48,190 nt of DNA from Klebsiella pneumoniae (lineage in GTDB: Bacteria > Pseudomonadota > Gammaproteobacteria > Pseudomonadales > Azotimanducaceae). The DNA lies in NCBI GenBank assembly GCA_945861675.1, contig CAMAVY010000006.1, forward strand, positions 1 through 48,190, given 5' to 3'. Of this stretch, positions 1 to 8,033 are shown piece after piece. The notes under the pieces are model-generated. The model had not been told where the DNA came from and did no database searches. It saw nothing but the letters and a program-made list of their open reading frames with translations. The position numbers and the translations under genes were made by a program. How positions within the stretch are numbered: position 1 is the stretch's first letter; every line of letters starts with the position of its first letter.

Positions 1-2433
1 GTGTTCGCGCGCGAAGTGCGGATGCTGCGCGTCATCGAGCGTTCCACAGGGCAGCGCATTGAGTCGATGAATCCGCCGACGCTGGGGCAGATTGCCGCAC
101 GCCGTGTCGAACGCTTCACCAAGCGCATTGTGCAGGGCCTTGCGGCGGCTGCGCCGGATCGCGATGAAACCGCGCGTCTGGACTACATCCGTGCGCAGTT
201 GCTGCAGCTGTGTACGGAACACGGCATCGAACCGATGCAGCTGGCCGCTGCGCTGGCGCGCATGTTGGAAGGCGATAACCCGACCTTCATCACGCCGGAA
301 GAAATTGCCTACGCCGACCCGCAGTATCGCGGCCGACCCGCACAGGACAGTGCGCCGTGGTCTGATCGCTCGGGTCGCCGCGAATCAGGGCGGGATCGTG
401 ATGGCTCGCGTTTGGACGGTTCGCGTCCCGATGAAAGAAGCCAGAGCGCACGGAAGCCACGTCATGACTACCCGTCCGACGTTGCCGATGACCTGGACGA
501 GGCAGTGAACGAGCCCGCTTACGCGCCACGCGCTGCGGGGCAGCCGCGTTTAGCCGGCGGTACGAAGCAGACGAGCGCTGTGGCGGTCGAATCTGCATTG
601 CCGCCCGTGCTGCGGCCCGTGCCGATTGCGCCTGTTTCCATAGCGGCGCCTGCGTATGCACAGCCTGCTGTGGCACAAGCGGCAACAGCTGAAGAGATCA
701 TGGATCGCGCCGCCGGCAGCAATGAGGTTGGCAGCGCAGGGTTCGCGGTCGAAGCAAGCATCAGTGATGCTGACGCCAGCGAAGCCAACATCAGCGAAAC
801 AGCGGCGCCCGAACAGGCGGCGCTGTCTACGATCGTGCCGTTTTCGGCCGGCTCTCTGATCGACGAGGCTGTGATCGAAGAAGCAGCGATCGAAGAAGCA
901 GCGATCGAAGGCAGCTCAGCAGCGCCGTCGGACGAGTCAGTGGATGCGCTTGCTGCTGAGTCAGCGCCAGTCGTGATTTCCATGCCGGACGTTGTGCGCA
1001 AGCCTTATGTTGTGCCCGTCGCGGCTGTGCCAACGCTCAGCGCGGTTGCGCCTACGGCGCCGCGCTGGCCACGTACTGAAGACGCCGATGCGTATCAGTC
1101 GCAGGATGCTCGCGGGCAGGGCAGCCGCGCCCAAGGTGCGGATACCTATGGCACGCACTCGCAGCGCAGTGCAGGCGCTGACTCGCGCACTGACTCGTCG
1201 CGCGACCGCGATGGCTTCGGCAGCCGCGAGCGTCCGCGTGATGATCGCGACTTTCCGCGCGGTGATCGCAGCGATCGCGATGACCGACGTCCGCGGCAGG
1301 ATGCGCGGCACGATGCCGACGACGTTCCGATGGCGCGCTACCGGATTGAGGTCGGGCGCGAGCACCAGGTTGAGATTCGTCAGATCGTTGGCGCCATCGC
1401 CAACGAAGGCGGCATCGACGGCCGCTACATCGGCCGCATCGACATGAATGCGTACTACAGCACGCTGGATCTGCCCGCGGACATTCCGCGCGATCTGCTG
1501 CGTTTCCTGACGAAGGTGCGCGTGGGTCGCTACATGCTGCGCGTGACGCGGCTCATCGATGGCGAACAGACTGATCGCCCGGACGACACCGCGCCCGCGC
1601 GCGTGCGCCGCCGCTTTTCCGAGGACGGTGCGCATCGCCGCCCGGAGAGCCGCTTCGACAATCGTTCTGACAGTCGGGCGCGTGCGCCGGCCGGCGGTGC
1701 GAGTACGGGCAACGCCTACGGTAGCGGTAGCTGGCCGCCGAAAGACGGCGGTCTTCAGCGCGATTCCGGGTTTCGCAAAGAGGGTGGTTTTCAGCGCGAT
1801 GACCGGCCGCGCGACGATCGTGCGCCGCGTGGTCGCGATGGCACGTCGACACATGTGCCATCGGTTGGCGCTGCGCGATTCGAGCGCGACGTGCGGCCCG
1901 AGCGCAGGCAGAGCAGCTGGCGCCCCGAGTTGTTCAATGACAGCTCGCCCTCGAGGGACAGCTCGCCCGCGAGGGACAGTTCACCAATGCGGCACGATGC
2001 GCCGGCGCGATCCGCGTCCGACAGTCGTTTCGAGGGGCGTCCACCGCGTGCAGGTGGGGCGTCGGATCGTTCGGATCGACCGCGTGCACCGTTCGCTGGT
2101 CGCAGCGGCAGTGGCTATGCAAAGGCGCCATCCGGAGGCGGATACGGCGGCGGTTCGGATCGGGGTGCAGCGCCGCAGCGCGAACGCGGTTCCTATTCGT
2201 CGGACCCTGGCAGTTCACCTGCGCGCCGGGCAGCCACCTCGCCCTGGGCGGGCACGCGCGCCCCATTTGCGGCTGGAAAAACAGGCGGATCAGCTGGCGC
2301 GACGCGAGCACCTGGCGTTGATCGACCCGATGGCAAGTCGGCGGGCGACAGTGGCTTCAAGCGCAAATCCAACGCGTCCGGGCCAGGTAAGCCGGGCGGC
2401 CGCTCCACGTTTCGCGACAAACGCCGCGACTGA
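1..2433 (+). CDS. deaD: ATP-dependent RNA helicase DeaD, C-terminal part (5' end outside the window)
   Basis: The frame is open at the left edge, so the helicase core lies upstream. Residues 1-110 match the DeaD segment after the helicase core (an IERxTxxxI element, then a helical segment ending in TFITPEE). Residues about 444-520 are the DbpA/CsdA RNA-binding domain, with RIEVGREHQVE, IVGAIANEGGIDGRYIG and a closing LRVTRL strand. DeaD unwinds RNA duplexes in ribosome assembly and cold adaptation. The piece seen here is already longer than all of E. coli DeaD (about 630 residues). The extra length is a disordered Ala/Glu/Ser-rich linker (about 170-345), an Asp/Arg-rich stretch (345-440) and an Arg/Gly/Ser tail (525-810) with repeats such as SSPxRD. 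The family assignment is firm. The GTG at base 1 is only the window edge, not a start. Confidence 0.93.
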   Translation: MFAREVRMLRVIERSTGQRIESMNPPTLGQIAARRVERFTKRIVQGLAAAAPDRDETARLDYIRAQLLQLCTEHGIEPMQLAAALARMLEGDNPTFITPEEIAYADPQYRGRPAQDSAPWSDRSGRRESGRDRDGSRLDGSRPDERSQSARKPRHDYPSDVADDLDEAVNEPAYAPRAAGQPRLAGGTKQTSAVAVESALPPVLRPVPIAPVSIAAPAYAQPAVAQAATAEEIMDRAAGSNEVGSAGFAVEASISDADASEANISETAAPEQAALSTIVPFSAGSLIDEAVIEEAAIEEAAIEGSSAAPSDESVDALAAESAPVVISMPDVVRKPYVVPVAAVPTLSAVAPTAPRWPRTEDADAYQSQDARGQGSRAQGADTYGTHSQRSAGADSRTDSSRDRDGFGSRERPRDDRDFPRGDRSDRDDRRPRQDARHDADDVPMARYRIEVGREHQVEIRQIVGAIANEGGIDGRYIGRIDMNAYYSTLDLPADIPRDLLRFLTKVRVGRYMLRVTRLIDGEQTDRPDDTAPARVRRRFSEDGAHRRPESRFDNRSDSRARAPAGGASTGNAYGSGSWPPKDGGLQRDSGFRKEGGFQRDDRPRDDRAPRGRDGTSTHVPSVGAARFERDVRPERRQSSWRPELFNDSSPSRDSSPARDSSPMRHDAPARSASDSRFEGRPPRAGGASDRSDRPRAPFAGRSGSGYAKAPSGGGYGGGSDRGAAPQRERGSYSSDPGSSPARRAATSPWAGTRAPFAAGKTGGSAGATRAPGVDRPDGKSAGDSGFKRKSNASGPGKPGGRSTFRDKRRD

Positions 2434-2486
2434 ACTGTGTTGAGTCCTGCCGCCGGATCGATGCTGGCGGAATGGCTTGACTGACT

Positions 2487-2532
2487 GCGGGTGGCGTTCG
2501 CCGACCCGCGAACGTGTGCGGTGCGCGTTCGC
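2487..2532 (+). terminator. Two overlapping stem-loops after deaD
   Basis: GCGGGTGGCG (2487-2496) pairs with CGCC and ACCCGC (2499-2509) around a two-base loop, with one bulged G. The next bases form a second perfect 7-bp stem, GCGAACG (2508-2514) with CGTTCGC (2526-2532). No T-run follows, so this is only a terminator-like or mRNA 3'-end structure. It lies 54 bases past the deaD stop and before the next gene. Confidence 0.4.
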
Positions 2533-2652
2533 CTGACGCGATGACGGCCCCTGCAGCGCCGGGTCGGTCGCCCATGCGTGCGTCCGCTTTGCTGGAGCTT
2601 CGTTGCGGTTCAGCATGGGTCTTCCAATCGAATCCATGAGGAGGCCACGAAG

Positions 2653-3456
2653 ATGCCCTATGCAATCTCTGGTGATGCGAAGTTGTATTACCAATCTACC
2701 GGTCCATCTGCAGGCCCATCTGCGGGCTCATCTGTCGGGGGAGCACCTGCATTGGTGTTCGCCCATGGCGCCGGGGGCAACGCGGCATCCTGGTGGCAGC
2801 AGGTGCCAGCGTTCATGAATCGCTATCGCGTCGTCAGCTTCGACCATCGCGGGTTCGGTCGCTCGAGCTGCACGGATTTCAACGCGCGGCACTTCGATGC
2901 CGACCTGATTGCGGTGCTCGATGCTGCCGGCGTAGAGCGCGCGGCAATCGTTTGTCAGTCGATGGGCGGTTGGACGGGCGTGCGCACTGCGGCGCTGCAT
3001 CCAGAGCGTGTGGCTGCGCTGGTGCTTGCGAACACACCGGGTGCGGTTTACAGCGCCGCGTTGATTGAGGCGATGCGCAACGTGAAGCCGTTCAATTCTC
3101 CCGACGGACTGCAGCACCCGGCCATCTCGGCATTGTTCGTTCGACGTGATCCCGCTGGTGCGTATCTCTACAACCAGTTATCTGCTTTGAACCCGGTGCG
3201 CGACGATGTGGGGCGCGGGCTGATGGCGCGCGAAGCGTTCCTGACGGCCGGACAGCTGGCTGCCTTCAACACGCCGACATTGGTCATCGCCAGCGAGTTC
3301 GATGATCTGTTTCCCACCGCATTGCTACGTGAAACGGCCGCGATGCTGCGGGCGCGCATGGTCGAGATCGCCGCCGCCGGGCACTCCACCTACTTTGAGC
3401 GCCCGGACGCGTTCAATCACGTTGTTGCGGATTTCCTCAACGCATGTGGCTGGTGA
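2653..3456 (+). CDS. Alpha/beta hydrolase
   Basis: A 267-residue single-domain alpha/beta hydrolase. HGAGG near residue 37 is the oxyanion-hole element, DHRGFG is the usual strand-5 motif, and QSMGG holds the nucleophile serine. An acid in SEFDD and a histidine in AAGHS complete the triad. The ATG at 2653 is preceded by GAGGAGG with good spacing, which decides the start over longer frames. Residues 18-28 are a short tandem GPSAGPSAGSS insert in the N-terminal loop. The substrate cannot be told: esterase, C-C hydrolase or lactonase are all possible. It stands between deaD and a convergent dioxygenase, with no operon partner. Confidence 0.88.
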   Translation: MPYAISGDAKLYYQSTGPSAGPSAGSSVGGAPALVFAHGAGGNAASWWQQVPAFMNRYRVVSFDHRGFGRSSCTDFNARHFDADLIAVLDAAGVERAAIVCQSMGGWTGVRTAALHPERVAALVLANTPGAVYSAALIEAMRNVKPFNSPDGLQHPAISALFVRRDPAGAYLYNQLSALNPVRDDVGRGLMAREAFLTAGQLAAFNTPTLVIASEFDDLFPTALLRETAAMLRARMVEIAAAGHSTYFERPDAFNHVVADFLNACGW

Positions 3457-3467
3457 ACTCAGTGCGT

Positions 3468-3490
3468 CCCGGCGCTAGCCATCCGCCGGG
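3468..3490. terminator. Stem-loop between convergent genes
   Basis: CCCGGCG (3468-3474) and CGCCGGG (3484-3490) form a perfect 7-bp stem with a 9-base loop that contains the stop codon of the minus-strand dioxygenase gene. It lies 12 bases past the stop of the plus-strand hydrolase, so it could end both transcripts. There is no T-run on either side. Confidence 0.4.
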
Positions 3491-4452
3491 GTGCCGGCCT
3501 GTTGCTTGAGGAACATGAACAACTGGCGGTCGTGCCGGCTCGTAGCTGAAAGCCGACCCGGACGAATCCACGGCTGCCAGCGCGGCTGCGCACCTTCGGG
3601 TTGGTCGCCCATCACCGTCACACGGTGAATGATGCGTTCGCCTGCAAAATCGTTGAGCACGAAGTGCTGCGTGCAACGGTTGTCCCAGATCGCAACACAG
3701 CCTTCGGTCCAGCGATAGCGCACCGTAAAGCGTGGGTTCGTGACCCATTGTGTGAGGTAGTTCAGCAGCACGGCGCTTTCGGTCGCGTTCATCTCGACGA
3801 TGCGCCGCGTGAAGTGCTCGTTGACGTACAACGCTTTGCGGCCGGTCAACGGATGCACGCGCACCATCGGATGCACTGCCATCTGATCGGGCCTGTTGTG
3901 CGGTGCTGCATCGTGCAGCGCGGTCATGCCTTCGCACAGCGATTGCATCGGCTCTGACAGTTCATCGAAGGCGGCATACAAGCTTGACCACATGGTGTCG
4001 CCGCCAATGGCTGGGCATTTCTTCATCTGCAACACAGACAGCAGTGCTGGCTTCGCCTGAAACGTGATGTCGGTGTGCCATTCATCTGCGACGCCGCCGT
4101 GGCTGGCAGCAAGTTCAAACAGGTTCGGATGCTGGGTGTAGGGGTTCTTCAGGCTGGGATGACCCTCGAGCGGTCCAAGCCGTGCGCCGAATGCCACATG
4201 TTCATCCACGCTGAGGTGCTGCGCGGGGAAGAACAGCACCTGATGTTCGAGCAGCAGCGCTTCGATCAGCGCGATCTCCTCGTCGGATGTGTTCGCCAGG
4301 TTGAGCCCATGCAGTTCCGCGCCGAGTGCGCCCGCAAGCCGCCTGACCTGCCAGGCAGCAGGCAGCTCGATGTGCGAACCACCGCCCTGGGTGGCGTGCT
4401 CGCGATGGTTTGAACTCTCGATTGGCGTTGTTGAGGTGTTCGACTGTGACAT
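3475..4452 (-). CDS. TauD/TfdA-family Fe(II)/2-oxoglutarate dioxygenase
   Basis: A 325-residue dioxygenase of the taurine/alpha-ketoglutarate type. The iron ligands are visible as His126-x-Asp128 (in EWHTDITF) and His263 (in CTQHFVLND), and Arg277 (in IIHRVTV) is placed to bind 2-oxoglutarate. The GHPS and WDNRCTQH segments are typical of TauD. Such enzymes hydroxylate small sulfonates, sulfate esters or aryloxyalkanoates and release an aldehyde. The substrate here is unknown, and no sulfonate transporter is adjacent. The start at 4452 was chosen because GGGAG lies 8 bases upstream. The same frame runs on to ATGs at 4485 and 4542, which lack a better ribosome site. Confidence 0.88.
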   Translation of the reverse strand: MSQSNTSTTPIESSNHREHATQGGGSHIELPAAWQVRRLAGALGAELHGLNLANTSDEEIALIEALLLEHQVLFFPAQHLSVDEHVAFGARLGPLEGHPSLKNPYTQHPNLFELAASHGGVADEWHTDITFQAKPALLSVLQMKKCPAIGGDTMWSSLYAAFDELSEPMQSLCEGMTALHDAAPHNRPDQMAVHPMVRVHPLTGRKALYVNEHFTRRIVEMNATESAVLLNYLTQWVTNPRFTVRYRWTEGCVAIWDNRCTQHFVLNDFAGERIIHRVTVMGDQPEGAQPRWQPWIRPGRLSATSRHDRQLFMFLKQQAGTPADG

Positions 4453-4603
4453 TGCGATGCTCCCGTCCTCTCCGCTGGCAGTCATGCCAATGCGTCCGCC
4501 CGAAGTGTGCCCCAACTGATTGCGGTTCGGTCGACGCAGCATCAGGCATATGGGTGAGCAGTGGCGCGAGTCGCCGCGCTGGGCTGCTGCTCGGCGGGGT
4601 ACG

Positions 4604-6823
4604 TCAGAACTTCACACGTATCCCGGCCAACAGCGTACGGCCCGGCATCGGTGCGACATCCTTGATGACCGACAAATGATTGCGCGCCTCGCGGTTGAGC
4701 AGATTGTTGGCGCGGCCGAACACCTCAAGATGGCTGTCGCCCACGCCGAGATCGACATGCCAGGTCAGGTTGAGGTTCAACAGGTTGTAGCTGTCTGTGG
4801 GGAGCTCGAAGGTGGCAACGTCATCCTGTGCCGCAACATGCGTGAAGCTGAGTTCACCGGCCATACTGTGCCATTCGCCGCGCAACGCCACGCCAAGACG
4901 CCAGGGCGCGATGCGTGGCAGGTTTTCATTGCTGCTTTCGTTGATGGGACCAGCGCTGCCGCTGTCGAGCCTGCCGCGCACGTAGTCGCCAAACACCCCG
5001 ATGTCGAATTTCGATGCGTCGGCTTCGTGCAGATGCAACGTTGACTCGAACTCAGCGCCATAGAACTGCGCGTCTTCCTGCAGATGCACGCGTACTGGTA
5101 GACCGTCCTCCTGTTCGCCGTTCTCGGCCAGGAAAACGAAGTCGTTGAAGGCGGTGTAGTACACGGATGCGACCGCCTCAAATCTCGTGGACGTGAACGC
5201 ATAGCTGAAGCTGATGTTGTTGGCCAGTTCCTCCTTGAGCTCCGGGTTGCCGATTTCGAACGACAACGTGGCCAGATGTGGTCCGTTGGCGAGCAACTCT
5301 TCTGCGACCGGTGCACGGGCCGAACGGTCCAGCTGCACTGAAATGCTGTGCCCTTCTGCGACAGGCACAACAACGCCGGCAGAAAGTGAGAAGGCATTGA
5401 AGTCGAGACCGCGCGCTACGTTCGAATCGATCTGCACGCGTTCGTATCGGCCGCCAAACTGCAGGTGTGCCTCGCCAAGATCGGTGGCTTCAGTGACAAA
5501 CAGTGCATAGGTATCTGTATCGCTGGGCGGTACGAATGCCTCTGCACCGATGGCCGAGAATTCCCGCCGCGTCACCTGAACACCGACAGCGCCACGCAGA
5601 CCGGAAGCTGCCTCGTGCTCAGCAAGCAGTCGGACGTCCATGCCTTTGTTTTCGAAGTGCGTCGCAACGTCGCCGGTTGGCTCCAGTTCGTCGTGTTCGT
5701 AGCGGTTGATGCCGATGCGCGCCGTGATCTCCGAGATGCCCGTGAAGGGTGATTGCAGTCCACCGACGATGTCGTAACGGTGTTGCTTCATGTCGATGCG
5801 CACGTCGCCTTCGTCGCTGCCGGGCAGACCATATTCAGTCTTGAAGCTGCTGTAGGCGGCGCCGATGAAGCCCGCCTCGCCATGCCATGCGGCACCAAGT
5901 GCGTAGCCATCGGCTGCGCCATCAGAGTTGCGCAATGTTCCTCGCGCTTGGCTGTCCGTTGCCGTGGCGTTGCCGTCGGTGGCTTCGGGCTGCAGTTCGC
6001 CGGGCGGTGCGGAGTCGGTGGGTTGGTCGCGAATGAGCTCATCCCGTCGCAACTGGCGCTTCGAACGCGGATTGCCTGGTATGTCGTAGTCGTTGGTGTC
6101 GCGGGTGAGTCCATCGACGTGCCATGCGACCTGACCAACAGCACCATCGAGGCGCAGCGTCGCCGTGCGCTCATCGGCGACGTCATTGCCGCGTACTTCA
6201 ATGCGTCCGGCGACCGCCTCATCAGGCAGTTGTTCTGGTACGCGCCCGGTAATGACATTGACCACGCCGCCGATTGCACCGGAGCCATACAACAGTGTTG
6301 ATGGACCCTTCAGTATTTCGATCTGCGTGGCGGCGAACGGCTCGATCGTGACGGCGTGGTCACCACTGACTGTCGATGCGTCGAGCTCATCGAGGTTGTC
6401 TTCCAACGTGCGCACACGCGCGCCTTCCAACCCGCGAATGACTGGGCGCCCGACGGCAGTGCCGAACGATGCGCTCTGCACACCGGGTTCCTGGGCCACC
6501 GTTTCGCCGAGCGTTGCACCCATGCGGCTGTCGAGGTCGCCGCCGGACAGCACGACAAAGGGTTGTGCGAGGTCTTCAGCGCGGCGCACCAGCGGGTGGC
6601 CGAACACGATGACCTCCTCGATTGCGTTGGCGGGCTGTGGCGCGGGTCCAAGGCCTTCTGCCTGGACCGTCAGCGCCGTTGCTGCAATCGCCGCGGCGAG
6701 CACCGACCGCCTGAACGTGTGGGCGGCCGGTTCGCGGTGCTTCAGCCCGCGCGCACCAAAAAGGTTGTTATAACATCTCTCTTTGGACCGAAGCGCTTGC
6801 CCCGGTCGGATCGTGTCTCGCAT
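4604..6823 (-). CDS. TonB-dependent outer-membrane receptor, ZnuD-like (probable zinc uptake)
   Basis: About 739 residues. A positively charged N-terminus and a hydrophobic run (about residues 41-55, ending TVQA) form a late signal peptide. A TonB-box-like EEVIVFG follows, then the plug domain (GETVAQEPGV, RPVIRGLEGARVR, ILKGPSTLLYGSGAIGGVVNVIT). The C-terminal beta-barrel ends in a terminal Phe (GIRVKF). The plug resembles ZnuD-type receptors. Its place beside zur and a MerC-like gene supports zinc, though other metals cannot be excluded. GAGGAA with 9-base spacing favours the ATG at 6823; an ATG at 6832 is too close to that site. The signal peptide lies unusually far in, and a GTTATAAC palindrome falls inside codons 17-20. 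A non-ATG start further in, such as CTG 6745, is therefore also possible. Confidence 0.88.
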   Translation of the reverse strand: MRDTIRPGQALRSKERCYNNLFGARGLKHREPAAHTFRRSVLAAAIAATALTVQAEGLGPAPQPANAIEEVIVFGHPLVRRAEDLAQPFVVLSGGDLDSRMGATLGETVAQEPGVQSASFGTAVGRPVIRGLEGARVRTLEDNLDELDASTVSGDHAVTIEPFAATQIEILKGPSTLLYGSGAIGGVVNVITGRVPEQLPDEAVAGRIEVRGNDVADERTATLRLDGAVGQVAWHVDGLTRDTNDYDIPGNPRSKRQLRRDELIRDQPTDSAPPGELQPEATDGNATATDSQARGTLRNSDGAADGYALGAAWHGEAGFIGAAYSSFKTEYGLPGSDEGDVRIDMKQHRYDIVGGLQSPFTGISEITARIGINRYEHDELEPTGDVATHFENKGMDVRLLAEHEAASGLRGAVGVQVTRREFSAIGAEAFVPPSDTDTYALFVTEATDLGEAHLQFGGRYERVQIDSNVARGLDFNAFSLSAGVVVPVAEGHSISVQLDRSARAPVAEELLANGPHLATLSFEIGNPELKEELANNISFSYAFTSTRFEAVASVYYTAFNDFVFLAENGEQEDGLPVRVHLQEDAQFYGAEFESTLHLHEADASKFDIGVFGDYVRGRLDSGSAGPINESSNENLPRIAPWRLGVALRGEWHSMAGELSFTHVAAQDDVATFELPTDSYNLLNLNLTWHVDLGVGDSHLEVFGRANNLLNREARNHLSVIKDVAPMPGRTLLAGIRVKF
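6764..6777. promoter_or_regulatory. Candidate Zur operator at the 5' end of the receptor gene
   Basis: TGTTATAACA (6766-6775) is a perfect 10-bp palindrome, extended by a G/C pair one base further out on each side. I recall published proteobacterial Zur boxes built on the same core (TGTTATAACA, or longer GTTATA-n-TATAAC forms). A near-copy lies at the start of the neighbouring minus-strand gene, and zur is next door. It sits in the reading frame just inside the called start, not upstream of it. Confidence 0.55.
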
Positions 6824-6884
6824 GCCGGTCATTTCCTCAAGTCAGTTGGATGTTGCGGCGTACGGCCGTGCGAACCGTGGCAAC

Positions 6885-7379
6885 TCAGTGCGCGGCGCTG
6901 TCGCCTTTCTTCCCGTGAATATGCCCGTGCACATGCCGGTGCACATGCCTGTGATCATCACCGCGCGCTTCGCCCGGGGCGTGGCTGTGGCGATGCAGGC
7001 GCCAGTGATGCAGGTGAAACACCATCAGCAATGTCGCCCCGGTCAGGGTGGTCAACGTCGCCGGCAGGTCGTGACTGTCGCGCGACAGGCCGAGCCAGAG
7101 CGCCAGCAGACCCAGCCCACCGACCACGATGACCCAGGTTGGGTGTCGATGCCGAATCACCCGCCAGATGGCCAGCAACGTGACCGGGCCAGCCGTGGCG
7201 AACAGTAAATAGTGGGTGTAGTCGTGGGCGGTTTCGCTGCCGTTCGACAGCAGCAGCCCGGATGCGATCAACGCCGGCATGGCCGCGCAATGCAGGCCGC
7301 ACAGCGCCGACAGAGCGACGCCGATGGCGTCGATGCGGGCGTTGAAGTAGCGTCCAATTGTTATAACGTAACTGTTCAT
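6885..7379 (-). CDS. MerC-domain membrane protein with His-rich C-terminus
   Basis: A 164-residue inner-membrane protein with about four hydrophobic segments. SALCGLHCAAMPAL near residues 23-36 carries the Cys-x-x-His-Cys metal motif of MerC-like proteins. The C-terminal 35 residues are rich in histidine (repeated HRHVHRHVHGHIHG-type pattern), as in many zinc-handling proteins. The ATG at 7379 has AGGA 7 bases upstream. The gene lies 61 bases upstream of the receptor gene on the same strand and diverges from zur, so a two-gene zinc-responsive operon is likely. It probably moves or senses a divalent metal at the inner membrane. Mercury transport is unlikely without merT, merP, merA or merR. 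Confidence 0.82.
   Translation of the reverse strand: MNSYVITIGRYFNARIDAIGVALSALCGLHCAAMPALIASGLLLSNGSETAHDYTHYLLFATAGPVTLLAIWRVIRHRHPTWVIVVGGLGLLALWLGLSRDSHDLPATLTTLTGATLLMVFHLHHWRLHRHSHAPGEARGDDHRHVHRHVHGHIHGKKGDSAAH
7359..7368. promoter_or_regulatory. Candidate Zur operator at the 5' end of the MerC-like gene
   Basis: TGTTATAACG contains the perfect palindrome GTTATAAC (7360-7367), the same 8 bases as in the receptor gene site. It lies 11 bases inside the called start codon of the MerC-like gene and about 180 bases from the divergent zur start. Binding there would block an elongating or initiating polymerase. Confidence 0.55.
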
Positions 7380-7544
7380 CCGGGAATCCTAACCAGACCG
7401 GTAACCTCCAGCAAGCCTGATGTCGTGAGGCCGACCGCGTGCGATCAGTCGGCCCGGTCACTCGACCCCGCGACTCGGGCCGGGGGTGCGTCCGGTCCTG
7501 AATCTCCTTAGCATCGCCGGCGTCCGTACTCCGAGAGAACAGAT

Positions 7545-8006
7545 TTGGCCCAGCACGATCACGATGCCTGCGTCGCACACGCACTCTCGGACGCCGAACG
7601 CATCTGCCTGACCCGCGGCACCCGGCTGACGGCCGGGCGGCGACGCGTGCTGGAGCTGATCTGGGAAAGCCACGACGTTGTCACCGCCTATCAACTGCTT
7701 GAGGCGTTGCAGCGCGAGGATCCAAAAGCCAAGCCACCCACGGTCTACCGCGCGCTGGAATTCCTGCAGGAAAACGGCCTGGTACATCGCATTGAATCGA
7801 TGAATGGATTCACGCGCTGCGAAGATCCGGGGCACGCGAACATCGGCCAGTTCCTGATCTGCACGGGATGCAGTTCGGTGTCGGAGTTGCAGGCGCCCAA
7901 ACTGGTTGAGTTGCTGGATGCTGCGTGCGTTGAGCATGGTTTCCGAGCGCACGCCCACACCATCGAGGTGCGTGGCATGTGTCGGGATTGCGCTGCCGCG
8001 GCTTGA
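7545..8006 (+). CDS. zur: Zinc uptake regulator Zur (Fur family)
   Basis: A 153-residue Fur-family repressor. The winged helix is seen in LTAGRRRVLELI and the recognition helix region PPTVYRALEFLQENGLVHRI. Two structural CxxC pairs (ICTGC and MCRDC) fix the structural zinc as in Zur, and CEDPGH supplies regulatory-site ligands. The N-terminus starts QHDHDAC and the C-terminus ends in four alanines. The start is TTG with GAGAG 8 bases upstream; no ATG occurs in frame before the DNA-binding domain. It is divergent from the MerC/TonB-receptor pair, which carries two matching palindromes, and this supports Zur over Fur or PerR. No obvious box precedes zur itself. Confidence 0.88.
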   Translation: MAQHDHDACVAHALSDAERICLTRGTRLTAGRRRVLELIWESHDVVTAYQLLEALQREDPKAKPPTVYRALEFLQENGLVHRIESMNGFTRCEDPGHANIGQFLICTGCSSVSELQAPKLVELLDAACVEHGFRAHAHTIEVRGMCRDCAAAA

Positions 8007-8033
8007 TCTGTGCGTGCGCCGCCTGCGCACTGA

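Noticed and set aside
961-1854. Minus-strand frame opposite the DeaD tail
   Set aside because: Arg/Ala-rich translation with no motif; it mirrors the low-complexity coding of DeaD.
6885-7379. Mercury-resistance operon
   Set aside because: A MerC-like protein is present but merR, merT, merP and merA are absent, and the Zur context points to zinc.
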